Source: Dromaius novaehollandiae
Taxonomy: Eukaryota > Chordata > Aves > Casuariiformes > Dromaiidae
Reading direction: 5' to 3'
NCBI RefSeq assembly: GCF_036370855.1
Contig: NC_088102.1
Span: 72,611,601 to 72,675,600, forward strand
DNA: 64,000 nucleotides
Part shown: positions 10,201 to 22,200 of the stretch, one piece after another
How the letters are laid out: every line of letters begins with the position of its first letter
Position numbering within the stretch: position 1 is the first letter of the stretch
Translations under genes and position numbers: made by a program
Notes under the pieces: model-generated
The model's database searches: none
What the model was told of the DNA's origin: nothing
What the model saw: the letters and a program-made list of their open reading frames with translations, nothing else

Positions 10201-13200
10201 TGTCTGGAGGAATGGTGAAGGTCAGGCGCCCGCTGCCACTAGTCACCTCAGTGCCATAGTGCAGCCATTTCCCTGACAGCGGCTGCGTCATGATGTAGAT
10301 ATCCACCTGGGTTGGGGGAAAAGGGCTGATCAAGGACTGGTCCCAGGAAGTCCGTTCACCCTGTCAGGTCCTGATGACTACTATGTTCCCACTTTACTCC
10401 ACCCCAACCACACATCTACGAGATGTGATGGCTCCTTCCCGCCATCCTGAAGGATCCTGAGGGGCCATGCTCCTTATAACCCTTCCCCTGTCCCCAAGGC
10501 CACAGCAGACACCAGTCCTATGCCCATTCCTAGACACACTAGTCCCTGCCCTGTCCCTCTAGACCCCCAGCAGGTCCCAGTGGCACTGTGAGCCCCAGCA
10601 ATACCTTCTCCCCGGTCAGCGTCACCACATCCAAGGGTCCGTACATGAAGCGCCCGCTGAGGACCTGCGGTTTGCCCTCACACACAATGGTGTCGCTGGC
10701 CCGGTGGTTGGCTGTCACGTTCTGCAAGGACGTACATGGCTCAGCAGCCACAGTGCGGTGTCACCAGACACCTTTTTGCCCAAGCATCTGCCCCAGGAGG
10801 GACAGGATCACTTGGGCAGGGCAGGAACGCATAGGCACAGGCAAGGTCGCCCCTCAGAGGGGACCTCGTGTTTCCTCCTCTCTTACCCATCACCTTTCCA
10901 TAACCTTTCTCAATCCTGTTCCCTTCACCCTCTGCCTTTCAGCCCAGGTATAAACTTTACATGCCCAGCAGCTGTGCCAGCTGCACTGCATTGAGACTGT
11001 ATGCCTGCCTGGTGTGCAGGAGGCACCCACCTGCCAGGGCACCCACGGAGTCCCGGGCTGGTGCACATGCCCTGCCAAGCCACAGAACCCAAGTGGCTCC
11101 AGTCCCAGCACTGTGAGCAGGCATCATCCTGGCAGACAGGAGCAAGCCCTCCAGAGGCAGTCATCTCGGTTGCATTGGCACAACACCCTGTAGAGCCAGG
11201 CATCTGGGGATCTGGCTGTGCCCAGAGTCTGGCAGGTGAGGCCAGGCACCCAGAGATGGCTCAAGCCCAACATCTGCTCTAGGGAAGGGTAAAATCCCAG
11301 GTGGGCACAGTGCAGAAAGCAGCAACCAGGCACAGCCTGGAAGGGCACGTACCCGAATCTTCACTTGGGTACGCTTGCGTTGCCACTTCTCCCGGGGGAT
11401 AGCAGGGCTGTAGATAGAGCTCTCCTCACTCTCTGTTGGCTCTGGTCCCTCCTTCTCAATCACCTGCAGAGCAGCATGGCCTCAGCTCAGCCTCCCTGAT
11501 CCAGCCCACACTGCCATGCCCACCCACGCACCCACCGCACCTGCCGCAAGATGAAGGCCACCACATCGGAGGACTCCCAGTAGCTGGCATGGAAGAGGTG
11601 AGGCAGGGTGATGGTGGGGAAGGCAGTCAGCGCATCGGGGCAGTACAGCGAGTAGTCAATGCGCTTCGGGCCCCACCAGCGCTCCAGGACTGCAGGGAGA
11701 GTGGTACGAGCTCATATGAATCCATCCCCAGATTAATCCATTCTGTACCCTGCTCTGTAACCCATTCATGCTGAGCTCAATTCATGCTCAAGTCTCAGGA
11801 CCTCTTGCCTTGCCCTGGTCCCAGCTCTTATACCCAACCATCCACCTTCTCCTGGCATGGTATGGACAACCTAGGCCAGGCGCTAGCACTTACTCTTGAC
11901 GACTTCGCTGGTGCTGGCTGGAGTGGGGGGCTCGCCTGGCTCACTGCCTCTCCAAAAGCCTCCAAAACTGCTCGTGGGGGTGGTAGGGACAGCCACGTCC
12001 ACCTCAGCCAAGAAGAGGGCAGAGTGTGTCTGCAGGGCCTCCGCTGCAGAGCCACAGAGTGCAGGTAAGGTCGCAGCACTGTGACCTGCTTGGGGTCTTC
12101 CCCATGGCCCAAAGCCCCTGTGAGGATGCGAGCCATGCTGCAGCCACTGCTGTGGGGATCCTTCTGCTCCACTCCTCCCCTGCCCGCCACAGTGGCAGCA
12201 TGCTCACGTGGACGCTCGAGCAGGCACTGGACTTTCCTGGCATCTGCCGGTGCTCAGGAGCCAGGGAAGCAGCATCGGCACCCACCTCAGCGAGCTGGAG
12301 AGGCTCCACACGCCCCTCGAACGGGAGGAAAAACCTCACCACAACCTTCTGTGCTGGGCACTCAAGGGGGCTGCAGGGGTTGCAAGTTGCCTTTCCCCCT
12401 TTCCATCCGCCCCAGCAAGGCTCCTGCAGTGCCACAGGCACTCACCCAACAGTGAGGAGGTGCCGTCTCCCAGCGGGTACTTCTGGTAACGGGGCACACT
12501 GAGAGGCGGTACGGCATGGAAGGCCTTGGCCAAGAGGGGCTCCAAGCGAGAGGCGCAGGGGTCGGCCGCATGGAAGAGGTTGTAGATCTGCTCGCAGGCG
12601 GGACGCAGCTGGGCCACTGAGGGCAAAGAGAGGGAGTCGGTGCTCCCAAGGTGGCCAGTCCACGTGGCGGGTAGAGAGAAGCCCAAAGATAACAGGTGAC
12701 AGGCCTCAGGCAGTGGCACATGAGGACTGGCAGGTATGGGGAGAGGGGCTTGGGCCGGGACTCACCGTGCAGTGGGGTGAGAAAAACCTGCCTTCAGCTG
12801 GCAGGGAGCCCTGGAGCGCAGGCAAGAAGGGCAGGCCCACAGCAGGGAAGGCGAAAAGAGCTCACAGTGCACTTGGGCCCTTGCAAAGCAAGGGGAAAGG
12901 CCAGGCCTGGGGGAAAGTCTGAGCCTGGAGGAAAGTCCCTCCATCAGCCCTGGAGAGGCTGCATCCAGCTGTGCGCTGAGAGAGACAAGCCCAGGATGCC
13001 AGCAGAGGCGCTTTGGCCCGAGCAAGGGACACGTCCACAGCCTGGGCCGTGGGGCCAGGCTCAGGTTGGCACAGAGCAGAGAAGGGGATACTCAGGCGCA
13101 CATGAACATCGAGATCTGCACAGCTGGGGCTCGGCCTGGAAGGGGTTCAAACCCAAGCAGGGTTGTTTGGAGAGGTCTCAGGTGGGGTACAGGCTTGCAC

Positions 13201-16200
13201 AGGGGGAGCACAACTCATATCTCAGCAGGTACAAGGGCTTGAGCCCAGCCTTGGGGCCCCAGCACCAGGGGACGATGGAGCAGGGAGAATCCAGGGCCTG
13301 CACCATGAAGCCTCACAGCTCACAGGGGTCCTCACCATCCATAGCAGGCATGACGGTCTTGCGTAGCGCTAGCACCAGCCCCAGCGGAGAGCCAAAGAGG
13401 AAGAAGCCGGATACCTTAAAGTCAAGGCGGGCGCTGCTGCCCTCAGCCCCATCCAGTGCTGAGCTACTGCTCCGTGGTGCCTCTGCCTCCAGCGGGGGCT
13501 CGCTGGCCTGTAGGCTGGACAGCAGAGCAGAGTGGGCCTCAGCCAGGAAACATGGGGCCTTCCTGGCCACGGCAGTTCCTGGTCCCACCAGACGCAGGAG
13601 CCACTGCGCTGTGGGACAGGCAAAGCTGTTAGCAGAGAAAAGCTCCTGGGAGCGGGAGAGCTCTAGCAAGACGTTCCCAGTCCTTGGGAGCAGACTATAC
13701 CCGTGCAATGCTCCTTCCCAGGCTGGATCCCTCATGGGGCTGCAAAGAGCAAATTCCTTAGCCACCCTGGACGTAAAGCACAAAATCTGTCACAGCTGCT
13801 CCGGCAAGCATCAGTGCTTCTGCAGGGAGCAAGTGGCTGCGTGCATGTGCCCAGCCCACCCGTCGTGGCATGTCTGGTGCTTCCTGACTGTGCCCCAGCC
13901 CTCCTGGTGCACGGGGTGCTCTCACCTGCACAAGGAGCTGTGGTGCTGGCTGTCCCCAGGCTCCCGGGAGGGCAGCTGCACCCCTGGCTCTGGACTGACT
14001 TGGGCTGATCCTCCTGCTCCGTCTGCCCCTTCGGCCAACGGGTCTCTACCGCCACACAGCTCAGGGGAGATGGGCTCCATGTTCTGGGAGAGGAGAAGCA
14101 GTGAGTGCCCGGCCTCTGCTGAGCTGAGCTGCCAAGGACACACTCCCCCACCACCGCCAGCCCCTGCCCACCCTCGCTGAGGGGCACCACGGCCGAACAT
14201 AGCACAATTCCCCCGGACGGGCACCTCGTTTAGCTAACCCGGCAGCCCCACTCACCACCAATAGCACCCCCCCAGAGGCACCTATGGGTGCAAATCCCTT
14301 TCCCACCCTCCCCATGCTCCCAGACACACCAGGATGCTGGTGGCAGAGCTGGGGCAGAAGGGAAGCAGGCAGAAGGGACAGGCCCCAAAGCGTCCCGTGA
14401 ACTCACCAGGCTGCCCCGGCGGCTGCTGCTCCGGCTGCCCCCTGAGCCCACTCGGCTTTGGCACAGCGCGTCAAAGCCGAGGATGCCTCCCACGCAGTCC
14501 CCGATCAGCACCACCTGCAGGACAGCCCAGACCCATGCTGAGCACCAGGAAGGAGAGAGACTCCAAGCCCACAAGGCAGCCAACCCCCCTGCCCTTTGGA
14601 CATGGGAAAAACTGTCCAGGTCAGAGCCAAGCTCCAGCAGCCCCATGACCAGCAGCAGATGTCTGGGAAGGAGCAACATTTTCCCCAAACCCTCCCCCAG
14701 CCTCCAGGAACTCGTAGCTCAAGTACCACGTTTGGCCAGCACCTCTGCCCACCATGGCACCTCTCACCTGGCCACAGAAACCAGCCCCCTCCCCAGAGTG
14801 CAGGAAGGCGCTGTAAGCCTGGTTGGCCCGAACAATAACGGCACCCACGGCATGCTGGTAGCTCCCCGAGGACGTGGCCAGGAGCGGGAGGGCTGCCAGT
14901 GGGATGTGATCTTGGCTGCTGGACAGGCTGTCTCCGTCATGGCTGTACGGGCTGAGTCTGAGAGACATGGGAGAGCATAAGCAGGGGCTGCCCCTGCCCT
15001 AATACCCCCATCCCATCGCACTTTCCTTTGGAAGATGCTCACCCTGCCCAGGGATGCCACACCAGGAGGAGGAGAGTCCCCTCTCCAGGACCATCCCCTC
15101 CCTGATTGCTTCTGCAGCCCTGGGCCATTTGCCAGGGAAAACGGCATCCTCGTCTGCCCGTAGCGCTATATGTCACCCTAAGCCAGCAAAGCATGGCCCC
15201 CCAGCCCACCATGACACCAGTCGTACTTGGAGACGAGGGCGTAGGCAGCCGCACAGATGGGTGGGCAGGACACCAGGCGCAGCGCCACGTGCCCCAGAGC
15301 CTCCGGGAAGTGGATGCGGGTGACAGCATCAAAAGTGGCAGCCAGCGTCTGCACGTCAGCCTGCTTGGAGCCTGGCTCGCCCGCGCCCTGGTCCAGGATG
15401 TTCCCGCTGTGGAGGATGAGGAAAAGTGCGTGGATCCGACAAGCCTGCGCCGCACTCTCCACCGAGCCACCCTGCAGGAAGGAGAGCGCTGCCATCTACC
15501 CAACAGGCATCTGTGCCAGGGAGGGCACAGCTGGATTTACTCAGCCTGAGGGCAGGGGAGAGCAGGATGCACATACCTCAGGCAAGCCGGGCCCTGCTAG
15601 TCCTTCGCTATCTGCCTTGGCACTGCTGGCTCCATCCGCTGCAAAGACAGGGCCTGGGTGAGCCTACCTGGGGCTTCCAAAAAGGGATCTGGCTCCTGTC
15701 CTGGAACACTCATGCCAGGTCTCTGGCAGTAGATGGGTCAAACGTCCACAGTCGTGCCTTCCCCACTCCAGCCCACTATGCATAGGGCTCACAGCTGTCC
15801 CAGACTCACCCAGCACTTCGTCCAGCTCCACTGGTCGCTCCAGCGTGTCCAGGAAGTCATTAGAGCTCCACTTCGTCATCTCCTTCGCAAAGACTTCGTC
15901 GCTGTCGGACAGGTCCTCTGCAGCAGCAAGGAGAGCACCATGGGCAGGTGGTCCCACAAAGCTCAAGGTGTATCCCCTGCACCCACACTCTACTCCTGCC
16001 ACAGGAGCTAACACCCACCCTGGGAACCCTTTCCAGGGCAGCAGAGGTGGAATCCAGCCCACCCAGGGCACAGGCAAGCCAAAGCTTGCAATGGGCCTAC
16101 AGCAGAAACTCCCTCTCCACCAGCGCCCAGCCCTAGGCCGGGGTCTCCACCACCAAAACCCTGCATGTCCCCAAGCCTCGGCCACGGGGATCAGGCAGGG

Positions 16201-19200
16201 CCACTCTGCTGTACCATGGGCATCGAAGAACTCCTCCTCGGAGCTGTTCTCGGAGTCCCGTGCGATGTTCTGCATGCGCCACTCGGACAGGCTCTGAGGA
16301 GACACCCCCCCTGCCCCAGATAAGGGGTCAGAGACCAGAGCCCCCTCTGCAGCAAGGCATCATTCCTGCTCCACGGGACCTACAGGTCCTACTGCCCCAA
16401 GCCCCCATGGTGGCTCTTGTGCCCAGAGCCATCCACTGGGAGATCCAGGTTTGGAAAGACAGGGTCCCCCCTACTACAGCATGCCCTCCTGAGAAGGGCT
16501 CCAGGGTCTCCAACTTCTCCACTGAGAAGGGACCCCCATCCCACCCCACACAGAGTCCCTCTTCCCAGCCAGGTCTCTCACCTCCATGCTGGGAAGAGTA
16601 GGATGATCGGGAAGACGTGGACCATTGCTTAGCAAAGGTATCATCGGGGGAGGCATCAGATGCCCCCTGCGGCTCAGCACTGTCCTGCCCATTGGCACCA
16701 CCTAGGTCCAGGCGGCCCTCGGTGCTGGGGCCGGCTGCAGGGGTCTCCTCAGCCTCACTGCACTTGGCCATCTTCTGCGCCAGCATACGGGCCGTCTCCT
16801 CCTCCAGCTGCCGGATGTCCTCCATGGTCAGGTCCGTCCATTCGTCCTGCCAGCACCAGGCCTGGCGGTGCGCTCGGAGCATCACTTTGCGCAGGCCTGC
16901 GAGAACAAGATGAGTGAGGCATTGCCCAAGCCCCTGGCAGACCCTGCCCATCTCCCACTCACCAGGCTCAGTGGTTTGGGATGCTCCATCTAGGCAGAGC
17001 TCTTAATGGCTTCAGGGGCTGCCCCCAGCCACCCTGGCCCTCCCAGCTGCCTTCAAAATAGGGCTCGTCCATGCATCCCCCCACCCCCCCAACAGGCCAC
17101 GTATGGTTCCCAGAGGCTTTGTGGTTCCTGCACCCACACACAGATCTCTTCCCTGCACCTGCTCCTTGCATCAGCCCTCCTCTCCCTCCATCAGCAAAGC
17201 GCCAGCTCTGCTGGCACAGGGCAACGCCAGGACAGCCCAGATGCTGGATGAATACTGGTGCTGATTGAATACTGGTCACAGCACCACAGCATGGATGCTG
17301 GAGGACCACAGCGCCCATCAGCCAAGGAGCAGCGGAAGCAGCAGGCAGGGAGGTGCCAAGTCCCCGCACTCACCTACATCATGGATGAATTGCTCAATTT
17401 TGGACTGCATGCCCCAGTAGCGAAACTCCACCTTGCAGAGCTTGTAGGCGCACATTAGGGGCCCACCAGCTGCCACCTCCAGCCAGTCATCGCCCAGCGG
17501 GCCCCGGCCCGTCTTCACGGAGTGATACAGCTTCGGGTCCTCCTCAGGCTTGTACTCCCCAGGGGAGATGGGGTCTCGCACAATGTCGATCGTGTCTACG
17601 GGGGAGCAGGCAGAGAGCGGCGCTGATAGCACTGCACCCTGCGCTCTGCCGTTTCATGCTCATGAGCTGCAGCGATGGCCCACAGTGGGCTGGAACAGCC
17701 CAAGGGCTTGGGCAGAGCAAGGAAGGGGCAGAAAAGTGGGGAAACAGAAGGGGAGACCCTGTGAGTTATTTTAGCTAAGCCAGGTCACCAACACAGCCTG
17801 CAGTGCAGCACACAGCATCAGTCAGCCCAGCCGAGGGATGGCAAACTGCCCTGCAGGGAAGCTTCTTGAAGCTAGTACTGCCAACAACTACTTTCTGTCC
17901 CCCAGACTGCCAGCTCAAAGCCACCTTTGGCTATACCCAGCTGTCCAGATTCCTTCTCTGCACCAGGGCCTGATCCAGCAAGAGGAAAGATGAGGAGGCA
18001 AGCCCCCTTCCCATGTCTGCCCATGACACATGGCAGGTCCAGAGCAGGCAGAGCATGGCTGCAAGAGGCACAGGCAGCCACTGGGGGAGGCACAGAAGCT
18101 GCCAGGCTTATTAAGAGCAAGGATGACACACATACACGCATTAGCGAGGAGATCTGGCAGCTGGAAGAAAGGCTCAGGTGACTCCAGGGAACGTGTGGGC
18201 TGAGTGAGGAGGACTAGGCTAGATCAGGCGGATTGACACAGCTGCGATGGGGCGGTGGGGTGTGAAGCCCTGCCAGCTGTCCCTCTGGGGCCTGAGGGTC
18301 ACAGGGCCCGCTCACGGCTCTTTGCCACTGTCGGCTGGAGTTTCCATGCTCACATGCAGCAGGTGCTGAAGGACCCCACTGAGGGCCTCAGCAGAAATCC
18401 TCTCGAGCAACTCACTGGACATCCCCTAGCCACCGACTTCCCATCTCAAGCTCCCTGAGCAGACGCTAGTAACAGGGCAAAAACAGGCAGGCTTAGCAAC
18501 ACACTTCCAGCAAAAGCAAACTGTGCCACGGGCCAGGAGGAGCCCCTATCACAATTTGATGCTGTGAGCACCAAACAGGCCTTGTTCTCATTCTGCAACT
18601 GGAACATGCCCTCCCACCCCCCCAAAACCGCTCACACAATTAAAGACAGGGCTCACAGGCAAGGGGCTGCAGAGAGCTGGGAAGGGGAAGGAAGGAAAAT
18701 ACCAGCTATGCTTCTTAAAAGTAAAGGCTGGAGCAAAGCAAAGGATGAGAAGCGTCGAAGCAGAGACCAGCCCACACAGGTAAGATGACCCAGGTCAGAA
18801 GAACCACACATGGCAGAAGCTGGTGGCATCAGGCACTGGAGTTACAGAGCTGGACCTGCCACAACCCCTGCTCTGCTCAGGGACGGTATCCGGCAAAACA
18901 AGACCCAAACCCCACAGCCATTCAGACAGCTCGAAAGTATGGTGCAGACTGGGTGTTTGGAGGAAGAAGACCCATTTGCCTCAGCTGGATTAGCTCTCTC
19001 TAATGTCAGGACAGGTTGGGAAGCCCTAGTACAGAGTTTCAGACAAAAATCAGCCTACAGTCTATGCCTCTGTTGCTCAAAGAGGAACAGAATAAGCTCA
19101 GGAAGTGTGGGAAGCAAGTGGTGATGGCCCCACAGCCATGAGACACTATCAGAGCGCTCAGTGTTGTCACTCTGAACATGGCCGGCACCCCAGAGGGGCA

Positions 19201-22200
19201 CACAGAAAGGGAAATCCATATCTGTGCAGCCAACGCTATGCTAGCAAAAGGACTCTGCTCTAGTAAAAACAAGAGTAGCGCCCGATTCCTCTATAAGGGA
19301 GGACTGTGTGAGCATCCATCTCCAGATGTCCGCAAGCAAGACCCTTCTAGCAGGGAGTCGGACTGATGCATCTGGTTCACTGCTGGGCTGGTCTACTGTA
19401 AAAAACAAAATGCAATCTGCCCTCGCCAAGCTAGACCCAAACTCGTATTTGATGCACTATAAATAGCACCTACTCAGAGCAGTCAGATGCATTGGCAGCA
19501 GGGCTAGAGACAGCACCTGAGACATCAGGCATTGCTTTTTATCTGGGTTTACATGGGTTTGCTAAGCCTGCGGGATCAGAGGCAGATGCTCCCAAGCAAC
19601 CAGATCCTCCCAAACTAACCATGCTTTAGTAGTATTCACAGAATCATAGGAAAAAAAAAAAAGGGTCAGAACACACCATAGGAGGTTATTGGGTCCAAAC
19701 CCTGCACAAAGCCTCTTTTATTTTTGGTGGGCACCTCTGGAAGGGGGAAGCGTTGGCTCAGTTAAGCCACTGGCACCCTCTCACCCACGCCAAAGTGGAA
19801 GAACTGTGAGGGGGATAAGGGTAGTTGCCTCAGTCTGCAACATGGAGCATTTCCTACAAATTGTACCTGTGGTTGCAGAAATGTCACAGAGCCCCAGCAG
19901 ATGGCCATGACCATCTCAGCAGCCCTCCAGCTGGGACATTAGAGATGCCCTTGACTTCTCTTGCTCAGCACCAGGGTTTCACCTTCAGGTGGGCACTTCA
20001 TTGCAGGTGTGGCATTGTCTTGGGACCACAATATGTGGTAGGATGGATGCGCTACAGGTGCAGGATAGGATGCATGTGCTGCAGGTGCCCATGAACCAAA
20101 TGCCTAGAGCATAGCAGCTAGGACCACAAGAATATCCCTTTCTACGACCCAGGCAGTCCTTTCCCACAGTATTTTCCAGACTGCTGGATGAGAAATAATG
20201 CAGAAGCTATGATTCCAGAAGCAACACAGACAGGAGCAACCATTCCCAACTCCTTAGACCCTGAAACCACTTAAAAACGCATTCCAATACCAGGCCAAGA
20301 CAAGCAGAGATTAGCTCAGCTCCAAGGACACAGCTTAACACTTGTTCAAGGGCAGGGTTGAAACCCACACCAGGCCACACACAGCATAAATTGAACCAAT
20401 AGCCAGGGGATGCACACATGGCCCAGCTGCATCCCACTGCCGCAACCGTAAGGCGAACACGAGCCCTGGCTGCCTTAAATCAGAAAGCATCCGATTAACT
20501 TACTGAGCAGCTCAGATCACACCCTGATACATTTGACAGCAGGGAACTGTAACAGGACCCTGTACATTTGCCAGCCTAACACCCTAGAAGGGGAGCAACT
20601 CACTGCACGTCCCATAGCTGCTAACTTCCCCTAAAAGACAGCCCCAGTCCTCACCCACAGTGCTGCGTGCAGAGAGCAGATAGCACCTTGCCCGGAGGGA
20701 TGCAGTGGGCCGCAGCACCTCCAGAGCAACCAGCCTGGCTGATTAGCCAAGCCAGACTGCTGCAAGCAGGTCAGCCTCAGGACTGCAAACAGGTTGTGAA
20801 TGCTTCAGGATCAGAAATGATGTTACCACAGGTGGAAGTTAATGCAAAAGCCACAAAGAGCTGAAACAGCACATAGAAGGCATCGAAGGTATCACTATGC
20901 AGAAAAGGGAGGGGATTTTTGAGATGGCCTGCAGGACTGAGAAACTTTCAGACTTACGCTTTATCCCACTGCAGTATTATTCACATGACAACTTGCAGGT
21001 CTATTCTTACTGCTACATGCCATGGGACAAGAAACAATTTGTGAGGATGAAGTTGTACAGTTTACAGGGGCAAGGAGACCGGTTTGGACCCCAGAGCCCA
21101 AATCTTGGCACTTACTCCACCTTCAGTCACCCTTTGAAACGCGATACAGGTCACCAGGGATTTAAGTCTGAGGCCTCGCAGGACGCTGGGGCGAGAACAC
21201 AAGCCAGCAAAGAAAATTCCACCCTGAGTCAGCCATCGCCACGGGAGCACAACAGGACACAGTCTCACCGCGGCCCCCCTCTCCAAGGAGGGGCTGTGGG
21301 AGGCAGCAGCTGCCCTCTCCAAGACACGGCCAGGCCCTGCAGAAAGCCCACGGGAAAAGAGGCCAGAGAAGTCAGACCAGGGGATCCAGCCCTGCCACCA
21401 GGGTCGATGGGCACAGAGCACACGGACTGCGCACTGTCAGTGGTCAGCTCGTACTCAGTCACTGCCCGGTGACCGTGAGGGCGAGATTCATACCCCCAGA
21501 TTTCAGACACCAACATCCAAGCTGGACATCCCCAGATCCCACAAGAGCCAATGAAAGAAATAGGTCAGATGAATCATTTCCTCCGAGTGCCTATTTTAAG
21601 GCCTCCATTTTAAGAGGCGGCGCATCACACTGCACTCCAGCGCCTAAAACAGCGAGCTCTCCACCGCCCAGAAACGGAGGTTACAGTGACAAGTGCCAAA
21701 ACCTCCCTGTGGTAGCTGAATCCCACCCGAGCGTCCAGGCTCTCCCATCACAATCCCCCTTTGGTACTTCCAGGAATCACAGGAGCAATCTAGGGCAAAG
21801 CACTGGGGAATGGGGCAAAGCAGGGCAGAGAGGAGCAGGGTGGAAGGAAAGGGATGGAGGTGCTCAGTGGGAAGTGATTTCATCTCTCCTCCTGAGACTT
21901 ACACTCGTTTTCTGCACCTGCTTGGAAGGAGGGGACTCATTTCTAGCTCCCCCTCCTCAGCTAAGCTCTGGACTGTCCCTAAATCCCCTCCAAGTACCCT
22001 CCATGGGTTCCCACACGCACCTGCTCTTCTTGGAGAGGGCTCAGGAAGGCAAAACTGTGCCAGACGACAAGGAAGAGGGGACAGGATAAGGAAAGAGGAG
22101 GGAGCAGCCTGCCACCAGCTCCCCTGCCAGCACCAAGGTGTTAGGGCCCAGGAAGGGAAGAGCTGGAAATAAAGATATGGCCCAGTGAAGAAGGTAAGGG

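Noticed and set aside
13336-13608. Acceptor at 13,608 for a PITPNM1 exon
   Set aside because: It is a good-looking AG, but only the acceptor at 13,625 (with a better pyrimidine tract) keeps the reading frame with the previous exon.
12696-14180. 494-codon + strand ORF across PITPNM1
   Set aside because: It is antisense to phase-consistent PITPNM1 exons and introns. High GC makes long antisense frames common, and it shows no family motif.
20897-21472. 191-codon + strand ORF in the large PITPNM1 intron
   Set aside because: The first third looks protein-like but the rest is low-complexity. No family is recognised and no splice or promoter context is seen.
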